From: Chitinophaga agri
GTDB lineage: Bacteria > Bacteroidota > Bacteroidia > Chitinophagales > Chitinophagaceae
DNA: 64,000 nucleotides
NCBI RefSeq assembly: GCF_010093065.1
Contig: NZ_CP048113.1
Span: forward strand, 4,092,001 to 4,156,000
Direction of reading: 5' to 3'
The translations under genes and the position numbers were made by a program. The notes under the pieces were generated by a model. The model had not been told where the DNA came from, ran no database searches, and worked only from the letters and a program-made list of their open reading frames with translations. Below are positions 1 through 7,502 of the stretch, piece by piece; within the stretch, counting starts at the first letter, position 1; every line of letters begins with the position of its first letter.

Positions 1-871
1 TAAACTCCTCCATAACCTGTAAACGATTATCCTGTTCCTTCCCGCCGTGCATGGTCAGTGACTTGATACCCACACGCTCCATGGCGGCAAATACCCTTTC
101 CGCACGCACTTTGGTTCTCACGAACACCAGGATCTTGCTCTCCGGAAACTCTTTTACCAGCCTTTCCAGGAAGAAACGCTTATCGTCCATACCGACATAC
201 GCCACTGCATGCTGCACGTTCTTAGACACGGGGTCTTCCGGCGATATCTGTATCCTGATCGGATTGTACACCACAGAATAGGCCAGGTCCTTGATGTCAG
301 TATCGATGGTTGCAGAGAAGAACAGCGTCTGGTGTTTCCTCGGCAGGTGCTTGAGTACATCCCGGATGTCCCTGATAAAGCCGAGGTCCAGCATATGATC
401 CGCCTCGTCCAGGATCAGGATCTCCGTCTGGCCAAGGTCAATAAAGCCCTGACTATGCAGGTCAAACATACGTCCCGGCGTGGCGATCATCACGTCTACC
501 CCCTGCGCCAGCTTCTTCAGCTGCGGCGCCTGGTCTACGCCACCATGGAGTCCTAATATATTGAGTTTGGTATATTTACCGATGGTTTCGAATACTTCGG
601 AGATCTGAACAGCTAATTCACGGGTAGGTACCATTACCAGACAGCGCACTTCTCCTTTACTCTTCCTGGGATGGTATCGTTGCAGCATATGCAGTACCGG
701 GATGGCAAAAGCAGCTGTTTTACCCGTACCTGTCTGCGCTATTGCCAATACGTCATTCCCTTTCAGGATAGAGGGAATCGCCTTAAATTGAATATCCGTA
801 GGACGTTTAAAGCCTAATTCTGCTAAACTTCTTTTAATTTCCTCGGAAATATGGTACTGCTCAAACTTCAT
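1..871 (-). CDS. RhlE-type DEAD-box RNA helicase (3' end outside the window)
   Basis: ATP-dependent RNA helicase used in ribosome assembly or RNA turnover in the cytoplasm. The reverse-strand frame opens with ATG at 871 (MKFEQYHISEEI) and stays open to position 1, so about 290 N-terminal residues are visible. Motifs in order: Q motif (FKRPTDIQFKAI), Walker A AQTGTGKT, PTRELA, TPGR, the DEAD box in LILDEADHMLD, SAT in FFSAT, then the start of the second RecA lobe (KILVFVRTK). A CAAAGATA sequence at 876-883 is a reverse-strand match to the Bacteroidota -7 box and would give a very short leader. The C-terminal extension that separates RhlE from other DEAD-box types lies outside the window, so the subfamily is likely but not certain. 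Confidence 0.93.
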   Translation of the reverse strand, partial: MKFEQYHISEEIKRSLAELGFKRPTDIQFKAIPSILKGNDVLAIAQTGTGKTAAFAIPVLHMLQRYHPRKSKGEVRCLVMVPTRELAVQISEVFETIGKYTKLNILGLHGGVDQAPQLKKLAQGVDVMIATPGRMFDLHSQGFIDLGQTEILILDEADHMLDLGFIRDIRDVLKHLPRKHQTLFFSATIDTDIKDLAYSVVYNPIRIQISPEDPVSKNVQHAVAYVGMDDKRFFLERLVKEFPESKILVFVRTKVRAERVFAAMERVGIKSLTMHGGKEQDNRLQVMEEF

Positions 872-962
872 TCCGCAAAGATAAGGCTAGTCCCTGACAA
901 AGCTACCGGGTACTGGCGCACTAATTGTTAATAACCTACCTTTAAAGACAATTCCGCCCTTC

Positions 963-1631
963 ATGAGCAAAAACCTCTTCCTGAAACTTCATCCGGTACA
1001 CCGGGTACTGATCAGTGCCGGCGCTGCCGGAGCCGCCTTTTTTCTGACAACAGCTGCCGGGCTGACACCCCTTATCCGCGTCATGTTAATATGGGACATT
1101 TTCGCGCTGGTGTATAATATCACTTGCTGGTCCGTACTTTTCAACCGTACGGTAGAGGAGATCCGGAAGTATGCCCGGAAGGAGGATGGTAGCCGCATCT
1201 TCGTGTTCATTGTTGTACTATTGGCCTGCTTTGCCAGTATGCTCATGGTATTATTGCTGATGATATCAGATGAAGCGAAGGAAGCAGATAAACTGCTCTA
1301 TATACCGGTGGCAGTCACCGGCATCCTGTTATCATGGACAATGGTGCATACGATGTTCACCTTTCACTATGCACACATTTACTACGATGATGATGAGAAC
1401 AATGCAAAACAACATGCCGGCGGACTGGAATTCACCAACGAAACGCGTCCTGATTACCTGGATTTCGCCTATTTCTCTTTCGTAATAGGAATGACGTTCC
1501 AGGTATCAGACGTGGAGATCAGCGCCCGTAAATTGCGCCGTATAGGGTTATTACATGGGGTGATCTCCTTTTTACTGAATACCTTTATAGTGGCACTCAC
1601 CATCAACCTGATAGCCGGCCTGAAAAACTGA
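963..1631 (+). CDS. DUF1345 family integral membrane protein
   Basis: A 222-residue polytopic inner-membrane protein of unknown function. Hydrophobic segments lie at about residues 15-33, 40-60, 80-102, 112-130 and 198-218. The family signature is the region HYAHIYYDDDE followed by PDYLDFAYFSFVIGMTFQVS, where the last part is the most conserved block of DUF1345. Length is normal for the family. It is transcribed away from the helicase and convergently with the HTTM gene, whose stop lies 17 bp beyond its own. No regulatory element was convincing upstream (TACCTTTA at 937-944 is a 7/8 match to the -7 box). No ligand or reaction can be assigned. Confidence 0.85.
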   Translation: MSKNLFLKLHPVHRVLISAGAAGAAFFLTTAAGLTPLIRVMLIWDIFALVYNITCWSVLFNRTVEEIRKYARKEDGSRIFVFIVVLLACFASMLMVLLLMISDEAKEADKLLYIPVAVTGILLSWTMVHTMFTFHYAHIYYDDDENNAKQHAGGLEFTNETRPDYLDFAYFSFVIGMTFQVSDVEISARKLRRIGLLHGVISFLLNTFIVALTINLIAGLKN

Positions 1632-1648
1632 TCATCCCACCGGACCAG

Positions 1649-2608
1649 CTAGCACTCAAACTCATGAGAGAACGCCAGCGTTGCCAGCTGGCCGGCACGC
1701 TGCAATTTCCTTCTTTCCCGCAACGGATGTATCAGTGAATAATATACCTGTTTCAGATAAGGCCATCCGAAGGCCGCCGTATTAAAGATGATCATGATAG
1801 CGGCAAACAGCTGCAGTCCCATAAAGAACGCGATACTTGCATGCAACAGTACGACTGCTACATATCCATAAGGGCGGGAACGACGCCACCAGATATAGAA
1901 AGGATAACCGATCTCCAGTAATAAAGTGCTCCATCCTATCAGTTTTGCCAACAGCGGATAACCCGCCATCCACTGCATATCAAAACGGGCAAACTGGCCC
2001 TGCATCAGTGTCTGCCAGATCGCTTCCCCGTTCCACCATTGTGCTCCCATTGCCTTTTCCACACCGGAAGCCACATATACAAGACAAAGGTGTATCTGCA
2101 ATACCCTGATGGATAAGGTATTCCATTCACTTTCTACTGGCTTCGTCTCCAGGGATAACTTATCCCACGAGAACATTTCCCCCACCGGCATCACTATACA
2201 ATAGAATAACGCAATGTGCATAAACGTTTCTACACCATAGGCGCCCATAAAGCCCGTATTGATAAAAGTAAACTGGATGGCCCAGGCAATGAAGGCGGCA
2301 TATCTTGTAAACTTACCGATCAGCAATGCGCCCAGGCTACACAGATAAATACCCATCAGGGCATAGACCAGGTTCACCGCACCGATACCGGTAGCAGTAG
2401 CCAAGGGCTTTAACCAGGATAACTGCGGCATAAAGGGGTCAACAATGCCACTACTGACAGACCAGGGGATCAATCCATCAGGACCGTACAACAACGAAAT
2501 GCTCCCTATCAGCCAGCCACCCTGCACCAGTCCCAGCAGCGCGATCGCTATTCTGAAAAAAGCCAGCGGCTCACCAGTAGACGGAGCCAGGAAGAAACGT
2601 TTGATCAT
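1649..2608 (-). CDS. HTTM-domain membrane protein
   Basis: Polytopic membrane protein with the HTTM fold (horizontally transferred transmembrane domain, related to the membrane part of vitamin K-dependent gamma-carboxylase). Visible features are an N-terminal RFFLAPSTGEPLAFFRI segment, GPDGLIPW, then several membrane helices and the typical stretch LCLVYVASGVEKAMGAQWW. The open frame extends upstream to 2662, but that start overlaps the preceding gene by 43 bp; the ATG at 2608 (MIKRFFLAPSTG) lies 11 bp after the upstream stop and fits the family start. It forms a pair with the 2620-3108 gene, which suggests a membrane complex. The chemical activity is not known. Confidence 0.8.
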   Translation of the reverse strand: MIKRFFLAPSTGEPLAFFRIAIALLGLVQGGWLIGSISLLYGPDGLIPWSVSSGIVDPFMPQLSWLKPLATATGIGAVNLVYALMGIYLCSLGALLIGKFTRYAAFIAWAIQFTFINTGFMGAYGVETFMHIALFYCIVMPVGEMFSWDKLSLETKPVESEWNTLSIRVLQIHLCLVYVASGVEKAMGAQWWNGEAIWQTLMQGQFARFDMQWMAGYPLLAKLIGWSTLLLEIGYPFYIWWRRSRPYGYVAVVLLHASIAFFMGLQLFAAIMIIFNTAAFGWPYLKQVYYSLIHPLRERRKLQRAGQLATLAFSHEFEC

Positions 2609-2619
2609 AACTACATATT

Positions 2620-3108
2620 TTATCGGGTTACGCGGAAGTCTTTGACGAGGAATGGCGTCCATTTCGGTTGACTACCTGCACGGAAAGCCGCCATTTCAGG
2701 TACTTTTTTATCGATGACAGTTACACGCACTATATTACTCGACGGATATTGCCGTAACATATATGCGGCACAGCTCTTTGCCAGTAAAGGCTGTGCTTCT
2801 TCTATACTAAAGAAATTATAAATGGTCTGTATCCGGCGGTTACACTCTGTATTGGCACCTTCCAACCTCGTCACTTCCTGGTGGCGACCATCTCCCAGTG
2901 TGTACACCACAGCGATCTCATTCCCAATGTTCGGTGCAAAAAAGCTGAAGATATTCCCACTACCAGTAAAGTCACCGTAAGTGGTCAGTTGCCGCAGCAG
3001 CCAGGGCTTCCGATCAGTCCATTCCTCCAGATGGGCAGCATGTAAAGCGGCGATCGTGAGGTGAAAACCTGCGAGGAGAAGCCAGGAAAGTTGTTTTGTG
3101 GTCAGCAT
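2620..3108 (-). CDS. Hypothetical exported protein paired with the HTTM gene
   Basis: A 162-residue protein with an N-terminal hydrophobic segment (LSWLLLAGFHLTIAALHAAH) that can act as a signal anchor, followed by a soluble domain probably outside the cytoplasm. It has no motif I recognise. The soluble part mentions FFAPNIGNEIAVVY and later a region with two cysteines (ECNRR and KSCAAY). It sits 11 bp upstream of the preferred HTTM start, so the two are almost surely one transcript and may form one complex. The stop region overlaps the longer alternative start of the HTTM gene. Confidence 0.75.
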   Translation of the reverse strand: MLTTKQLSWLLLAGFHLTIAALHAAHLEEWTDRKPWLLRQLTTYGDFTGSGNIFSFFAPNIGNEIAVVYTLGDGRHQEVTRLEGANTECNRRIQTIYNFFSIEEAQPLLAKSCAAYMLRQYPSSNIVRVTVIDKKVPEMAAFRAGSQPKWTPFLVKDFRVTR

Positions 3109-3113
3109 AAAAA

Positions 3114-3268
3114 TGAATTAGGAATTGGGAATCAGGAATTAAGAATCGGTTATGCTGTGAGATGCGAATGCCGGATTACTGTAAACATGAAACGCCCGGC
3201 GGACAATTACACAGTATTCAGTTCACGCATCTCAATTCCTGATTCTTAATTCCTGATTCCTAATTAAT
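3114..3268. repeat. Fold-back intergenic repeat built of GGAATC/AATTAAGAATC words
   Basis: The 160-bp space between two reverse-strand genes is framed by inverted copies of one A/T-rich sequence. The core GGAATCAGGAATTAAGAATC occurs at about 3128-3147 and, inverted, near 3239-3262; the word gagatgcg also recurs in inverted form just inside both arms. The unit is itself made of repeated GAATTA/GGAATT words. It looks like a short non-coding fold-back element or degenerate MITE. A related single arm lies at 15114-15140. Confidence 0.6.
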
Positions 3269-4102
3269 TTAGAATCCAATCACCGCGCCACCTGCGACTT
3301 CTTCAATAGCCAGTTTCTCAAAACGGGCATCCAGGCGGGCAAATCTGCTACGGATATCTCTCAGTATCTGCGGATCAAAACAACCGATCAGATTAGGAAA
3401 GCGCTTCCGGAGGATATCTTCCCATTTCAGGCCAGTGTATAAGGTAACACGGGCGCCTGCGGGAAACTGGGTGATATCTGCTGTGCCGTAGAAACCGCGG
3501 GTGAAATAAGGGTAAGCACCAGCAGGAACGGATAAACGGAATTTCGCCAGCGAAGAAGCGCCAATCACTTTCTGGTCTACAACATCTGCCGGCAAACGGG
3601 CGCCGGCAGCCAGGAACGTTTTGGTGGCCAGCAGTTGCTGTCCCCTGCCTACTTCGTAAACACCAAGATCAAAGAGCTGTTTGGGATCTACTTTGACGGC
3701 CAGTTCACCGACACGTTTAGCGATATCCAGATATGGGATCATCGTTGGGCATGTCTTGATCCATATTTTCCTGAACGGAATTTTTTCATAACCGATCTTC
3801 GCCAGTTCAGGGAATGGTGGACGGCCGCCCGGACCAAAATACTGGGTCTCGTCAGATAAACTGCCGTAAGTTGCTTTGGTGATGTAATTGTTAGCGGGTA
3901 AGCCTTCCCAGGTTAACAGGTAGGTGTCCGGAGACAGATCTTTCAGGATAGCATCCAGTTCATCAGTACCAGCAGTTCTGCCGCCGGCTGTAGTCGTGGA
4001 ATTGATTGATGACAGTGGAGCTGACTGTTGTTCCTTTTTGCAGGAAAAGAGAGACAGGGCGGCCATGGCGGTCACGCCTGCCAACAATAGATGTTTGCGC
4101 AT
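3269..4102 (-). CDS. Hypothetical lipoprotein
   Basis: About 277 residues from the ATG at 4102 (MRKHLLLAGVTAM); the frame extends to 4141, but the shorter start gives a clean lipoprotein signal peptide ending in LSLFSC, so C is the predicted lipidated residue. After a low-complexity Ser/Thr linker the mature part has no domain I recognise. It contains GPGGRPPFPELAKIGYEKIP and a long segment rich in Gly/Ala and basic residues, ending RFEKLAIEEVAGGAVIGF. The protein is predicted to be exported and anchored in the membrane. It is separated from the gene behind it by the fold-back repeat and from the gene ahead of it by a terminator. Confidence 0.75.
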   Translation of the reverse strand: MRKHLLLAGVTAMAALSLFSCKKEQQSAPLSSINSTTTAGGRTAGTDELDAILKDLSPDTYLLTWEGLPANNYITKATYGSLSDETQYFGPGGRPPFPELAKIGYEKIPFRKIWIKTCPTMIPYLDIAKRVGELAVKVDPKQLFDLGVYEVGRGQQLLATKTFLAAGARLPADVVDQKVIGASSLAKFRLSVPAGAYPYFTRGFYGTADITQFPAGARVTLYTGLKWEDILRKRFPNLIGCFDPQILRDIRSRFARLDARFEKLAIEEVAGGAVIGF

Positions 4103-4222
4103 TTTTCTGGGGTTTGTGGTTAATAATGAAACTGATGACACAAAATTCCATCAATTAACTTTTCCCATCAAGTGCAAAAACACCTGTTTTGATACGTAGA
4201 AATACGCAAAGAACAGAAAATC

Positions 4223-4254
4223 AACAGATGAGCCGTTTGCACAGCTCATCTGTT
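4223..4254 (-). terminator. Intrinsic terminator of the 4336-4602 gene
   Basis: Perfect 11-bp inverted repeat (4223-4233 with 4244-4254, stem AACAGATGAGC) with a 10-nt loop, followed on the reverse strand by a T-rich run (TTGATTTTCTG). Confidence 0.7.
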
Positions 4255-4335
4255 AACTCCGGTTTACTTTTCCCGTTGCCGGGAAATGATTTTGGCAGAT
4301 GAACGAAGTCGAATAAGTAACGGGAAAATATCTTG

Positions 4336-4602
4336 TTATCTCAGGAAAGAGATCTTACCGTATTTACTTCTTTTGTAAGTACCGGTGGCACTGTCGAATA
4401 CATACGTGCAGGCTTCATACTGCGCCCACTGACATACATAGTCATATCCTTCCACACCTGCAACGGCATAACCGGTGCCCGTCCAGTAATATTGGGTTTC
4501 TGCCCGGTCATTACTTGTTTTTACAGTGGTAGCCAGCGCGGAACCAGCGCCAAGAATTACAGCCAATGCTAATAATGAAAATCTGATGTTTTTCTGTTTC
4601 AT
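4336..4602 (-). CDS. Small exported protein, DUF6520-like
   Basis: An 88-residue protein from the ATG at 4602 (MKQKNIRFSLLALAVILGAG), giving a cleavable signal peptide ending at SALA. The mature part is only about 65 residues, with aromatic-rich text QYYWTGTGYAVAGVEGYDY and a pair of cysteines (YVCQW and EACTY) spaced for one disulfide, ending KISFLR. This pattern resembles small exported proteins grouped as DUF6520 in Bacteroidota, which often occur as many paralogues per genome; the family name is from memory and moderately sure. The longer frame start at 4662 would destroy the signal peptide. Function unknown. Confidence 0.65.
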   Translation of the reverse strand: MKQKNIRFSLLALAVILGAGSALATTVKTSNDRAETQYYWTGTGYAVAGVEGYDYVCQWAQYEACTYVFDSATGTYKRSKYGKISFLR

Positions 4603-4741
4603 GGGTTTACATTTTGTGGGTGATGGGGTTAACAAGACAAAATAGGGTACCGAAATTTTCATGGATGATAAAAGGCCGTCTTTCCTTCATTGTTGCCACG
4701 AAGATATAATAACCTGCTGCACCGGCACAGCAGTTGTGAAA

Positions 4742-4768
4742 TTGATATTATAATATTCCCTATCTTTG
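4742..4768 (+). promoter_or_regulatory. Promoter and candidate operator of the NAD/ADP-ribose operon
   Basis: TATCTTTG at 4761-4768 matches the Bacteroidota -7 consensus TAnnTTTG exactly and would start transcription about 20 bp before the ATG at 4794. TTG at 4742-4744 could be the -33 element, although the 16-bp gap is short. Between them lies a perfect 12-bp palindrome ATATTATAATAT (4745-4756), well placed to be the binding site of the Nudix-type regulator encoded by the first gene. Confidence 0.55.
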
Positions 4769-4793
4769 CGTCAGATTAACACAAAGTTGAGAA

Positions 4794-5471
4794 ATGAAAC
4801 CCTTTCATAGTTATCAGAACCCCTCCCTCGCTGTGGATCTGGTTGTATTTGGTTATAGCCATGAGCAACTTTCTGTCCTGCTCCTTAACAGGAAAGAAGC
4901 GCCATTTCAGGATCAGTGGGTACTACCCGGGGCGTTCCTGCAAATGGAGGAGCGTTTCCGCGATACATGCTCCAGGGTATTGAAAACCAAACTGGGCATG
5001 GACGATGTGTATATGGAGCAGTTGTACTCGTTCGATGATCCCGGACGAGATCCCCGTGGACGTGCCATTGCCGTGGCCTACTATGCATTGGTGAACCCCG
5101 CCCGCGTAGCCGTATCTGCCGGTAGCATGGCTAATGACGTCGCCTGGTTCAATGTCAGGGAGTTACCTGGTTTGGGGTTTGATCATAAAGAGATCTTTGA
5201 CCTTGCGCTGCAAAGACTTCGTTCCAAGATCACTTACTTCCCCGTCGGCTTTGAGTTGCTCGACGAACTGTTCACCATGCCCGAGCTACATGAACTATAC
5301 GAGTGTATTCTCGACACAAGTATTGACCGGAGAAACTTCCGGAGGAAGATCATAGATTCCGACTACATTATCAACACCGGCAAAAAAAGAGAAGGTGCCC
5401 AGAACCGACACCCCGATCTATACAAATTCAACAAGAAGCTTAAAAAGAATGGCTTCCAGATAAACGTTTAA
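4794..5471 (+). CDS. NrtR-like Nudix-domain transcriptional regulator
   Basis: A 225-residue two-domain regulator: an N-terminal Nudix fold (about residues 10-140) and a C-terminal winged helix (about 150-220, with RNFRRKIIDSDYIINTG as the likely recognition helix). The Nudix box region GAFLQMEERFRDTCSRVLK keeps the glycine and one glutamate, but the catalytic Glu-Glu pair is replaced by Thr-Lys, so hydrolysis is unlikely and the domain probably senses a ligand. In NrtR proteins the ligand is ADP-ribose or a related NAD metabolite. It is first in the operon and 2 bp from the NADAR gene, which fits autoregulation through the palindrome at 4745-4756. Some Bacteroidota paralogues of this architecture control sugar genes instead; the neighbours here favour NAD. 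Confidence 0.85.
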   Translation: MKPFHSYQNPSLAVDLVVFGYSHEQLSVLLLNRKEAPFQDQWVLPGAFLQMEERFRDTCSRVLKTKLGMDDVYMEQLYSFDDPGRDPRGRAIAVAYYALVNPARVAVSAGSMANDVAWFNVRELPGLGFDHKEIFDLALQRLRSKITYFPVGFELLDELFTMPELHELYECILDTSIDRRNFRRKIIDSDYIINTGKKREGAQNRHPDLYKFNKKLKKNGFQINV

Positions 5472-5473
5472 AG

Positions 5474-6022
5474 ATGACATACAGTAACGATTGGTTAATC
5501 CGCAAATTCAAGGCTAAAGAAAACATCCACTTCACTTTTTTCTGGGGACATAAAGGCGAACCCGGAAATGTCACCAAAAGCTGCTTTAGTCAATGGTGGC
5601 CAGCTACTTTCACAGAAGGACCACACACTTATGCCACAGCTGAACACTGGATGATGGCGGGAAAAGCACGCCTGTTCAATGACGCCACTGCCGAAAAAGA
5701 GATCCTGGAAGCCGGCTCACCAATGATCGCAAAACAATTAGGCAGAAAAGTAAAAAATTTTGACGCCGCTGCATGGGACAAAGAAAAATTCAATCTTGTC
5801 GTAAAAGGCAACCTGCTGAAATTTTCTCAACACCCTAAGCTGGGAGCATTCCTGATCGGCACAGGCGATACAGTGATCGTCGAAGCCAGTCCGCTGGACA
5901 GAATATGGGGTATCGGCATGGGCGCCAGCCATGAACACGCTACCAACCCTTTACTATGGAAAGGTCAGAACCTCCTGGGTTACGCCCTTATGGAGGTCAG
6001 AGACCAGTTAACGCAACAATAA
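5474..6022 (+). CDS. NADAR (YbiA/DUF1768) family protein
   Basis: A 182-residue single-domain cytoplasmic protein with all the family blocks in order: FFWGHKGEPG, SCFSQWWPATF, YATAEHWMMAGKARLF, LGRKVKNFDAAAW, VVKGNLLKFSQHPKLGAFL, VEASPLDRIWGIGMG and NLLGYALMEVRDQL. NADAR proteins act on ADP-ribose derivatives: members have been linked to removing ADP-ribose from guanine bases and, in riboflavin pathways, to N-glycoside cleavage. Nothing in the fold is missing. It begins 2 bp after the regulator and ends 1 bp before the KptA gene, so translation is probably coupled. The exact substrate here is inferred to be an ADP-ribosylated compound. Confidence 0.92.
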   Translation: MTYSNDWLIRKFKAKENIHFTFFWGHKGEPGNVTKSCFSQWWPATFTEGPHTYATAEHWMMAGKARLFNDATAEKEILEAGSPMIAKQLGRKVKNFDAAAWDKEKFNLVVKGNLLKFSQHPKLGAFLIGTGDTVIVEASPLDRIWGIGMGASHEHATNPLLWKGQNLLGYALMEVRDQLTQQ

Positions 6023-6023
6023 A

Positions 6024-6566
6024 ATGAAAGAACAACAAACGAAAAACATCAGCAAATTTCTCAGCCTTGTGCTGCGACATCAGCCGGAAACGATCGGAAT
6101 TACCCTTGACCCCAATGGATGGACGGATGTACAGGAACTCTTAGCTAAAATGAATACCCGTCATTACCGTATCACCCGGGAACAGCTTCAGGAAGTGGTT
6201 GACACCAATGATAAGAAACGATTTGCCTTCAATGATGATGGCACACAGATCCGCGCCAGCCAGGGACATTCCGTGGAAGTTTCCCTGGGCCTGCCGCCCG
6301 CTACACCACCGGAATATCTCTACCATGGTACAGTTGCCAAATTCCTGCTGAGCATCCGGAAGGACGGTTTGCAGAAAATGAGCCGGCAACACCTGCACCT
6401 CAGCCGTGACAGGGAAACTGCTGTAAATGTAGGCAGCCGGAGAGGAGCGCCGGTGATCCTGACTATCCATACCGGACAAATGCACCGGGACGGCTTCGTA
6501 TTTTATCTGTCAGACAATGGTGTATGGCTGACTGACAGCGTACCGGCTTCCTACATCCAGTTTTAA
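6024..6566 (+). CDS. kptA: RNA 2'-phosphotransferase, Tpt1/KptA family
   Basis: A 180-residue Tpt1/KptA enzyme, which moves an internal RNA 2'-phosphate to NAD, giving ADP-ribose 1'',2''-cyclic phosphate and nicotinamide. The N-terminal winged-helix lobe has SKFLSLVLRHQPETIGI with the catalytic Arg18-His19; the second lobe has KRFAFNDDGTQIRASQGHS with Arg77, then YHGT (100-103), HLS and the VGSRRG arginine near 139-140, followed by NGVWLTDSVP. All four catalytic positions therefore look intact. Length is normal. In bacteria the physiological RNA is unknown, because bacteria lack the tRNA splicing that yields 2'-phosphates in eukaryotes; the neighbours suggest RNA repair or NAD metabolite chemistry. 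Confidence 0.95.
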   Translation: MKEQQTKNISKFLSLVLRHQPETIGITLDPNGWTDVQELLAKMNTRHYRITREQLQEVVDTNDKKRFAFNDDGTQIRASQGHSVEVSLGLPPATPPEYLYHGTVAKFLLSIRKDGLQKMSRQHLHLSRDRETAVNVGSRRGAPVILTIHTGQMHRDGFVFYLSDNGVWLTDSVPASYIQF

Positions 6567-6572
6567 TACCCC

Positions 6573-7502
6573 ATGAGTTACAATCAATATATCAAAGATG
6601 CCCTGCTTGGAGTCGCTGTCGGTGACGCCTTAGGCGTACCGGTGGAATTCAGCTCCCGCAGTTTATTAACGGAAACACCAGTGACGGGTATGAGGGGCTA
6701 TGGCACACACGGGCAACCTGCAGGTACCTGGTCAGACGACAGTTCACTCACTTTCTGCCTCGCCGACATGCTATGTGGAGAATATAACCTGCAGCACCTG
6801 GCAACGCGCTTTATCTCCTGGAGATATGGCGCCTACTGGACCCCGCATGGCACCGTATTCGACATCGGTAATGCCACGCATGAAGCTATCTCCCGTCTGC
6901 GACGGGGTACCTCGCCTGCACTCGCTGGTGGCGTGGATGAACACAGTAATGGTAACGGATCACTGATGCGGATCCTTCCCCTGCTTTTTCATATCAAGGA
7001 CATGCCCATCGCTGACCGTTACAGGCATACAGCGGAAGTCTCCTCCCTGACACACCGGCACCAGCGTTCGATCAATGGCTGCTTCATTTACCTGGAAATG
7101 GCACGGGCCATCTTACAGGGACAAACACCTGAGCAGGCCTACCAGACGATCTGCCAAACCGTACCTGCATTCCTCCAAAATGACGAGATGTCTCATTATG
7201 AGCGTGTCCTGTCAGGCCAGCTATGGAAACTGACGGAAGCGGAGATCAATGGCGGCGGATATGTGGTGCATTCACTGGAAGCTTCCATCTGGTGCCTATT
7301 GCACACCAGCACCTATGCCGATGCCGTGTTAAAGGCGGTCAACCTGGGCGGTGATACAGACACAACAGGTGCGATCACCGGCGGACTGGCAGGACTGGTC
7401 TATGGATGGGCGACAATTCCGGCAGACTGGATAAATGTTTTAGCAAAAAGGGATGCAATTGACGTACTGATTGCTAACTTGCAGGCCAAAATTTACAGCT
7501 AA
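6573..7502 (+). CDS. ADP-ribosylglycohydrolase (DraG/ARH) family protein
   Basis: A 309-residue all-alpha hydrolase of the DraG/ARH family, which cleaves ADP-ribose from proteins, nucleic acids or small molecules using two divalent metal ions. Metal-ligand motifs are visible: WSDDSSLTF near residues 53-61 and LGGDTDTTGAITGG near 255-268; the N-terminal GVAVGDALGVPVEF and the central NGNGSLMRI block are also typical. Length is right for a complete single-domain enzyme. It starts 6 bp after kptA and ends directly before the phosphatase start codon. A role in breaking down an ADP-ribosyl product made by, or alongside, KptA and NADAR is inference. Confidence 0.92.
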   Translation: MSYNQYIKDALLGVAVGDALGVPVEFSSRSLLTETPVTGMRGYGTHGQPAGTWSDDSSLTFCLADMLCGEYNLQHLATRFISWRYGAYWTPHGTVFDIGNATHEAISRLRRGTSPALAGGVDEHSNGNGSLMRILPLLFHIKDMPIADRYRHTAEVSSLTHRHQRSINGCFIYLEMARAILQGQTPEQAYQTICQTVPAFLQNDEMSHYERVLSGQLWKLTEAEINGGGYVVHSLEASIWCLLHTSTYADAVLKAVNLGGDTDTTGAITGGLAGLVYGWATIPADWINVLAKRDAIDVLIANLQAKIYS

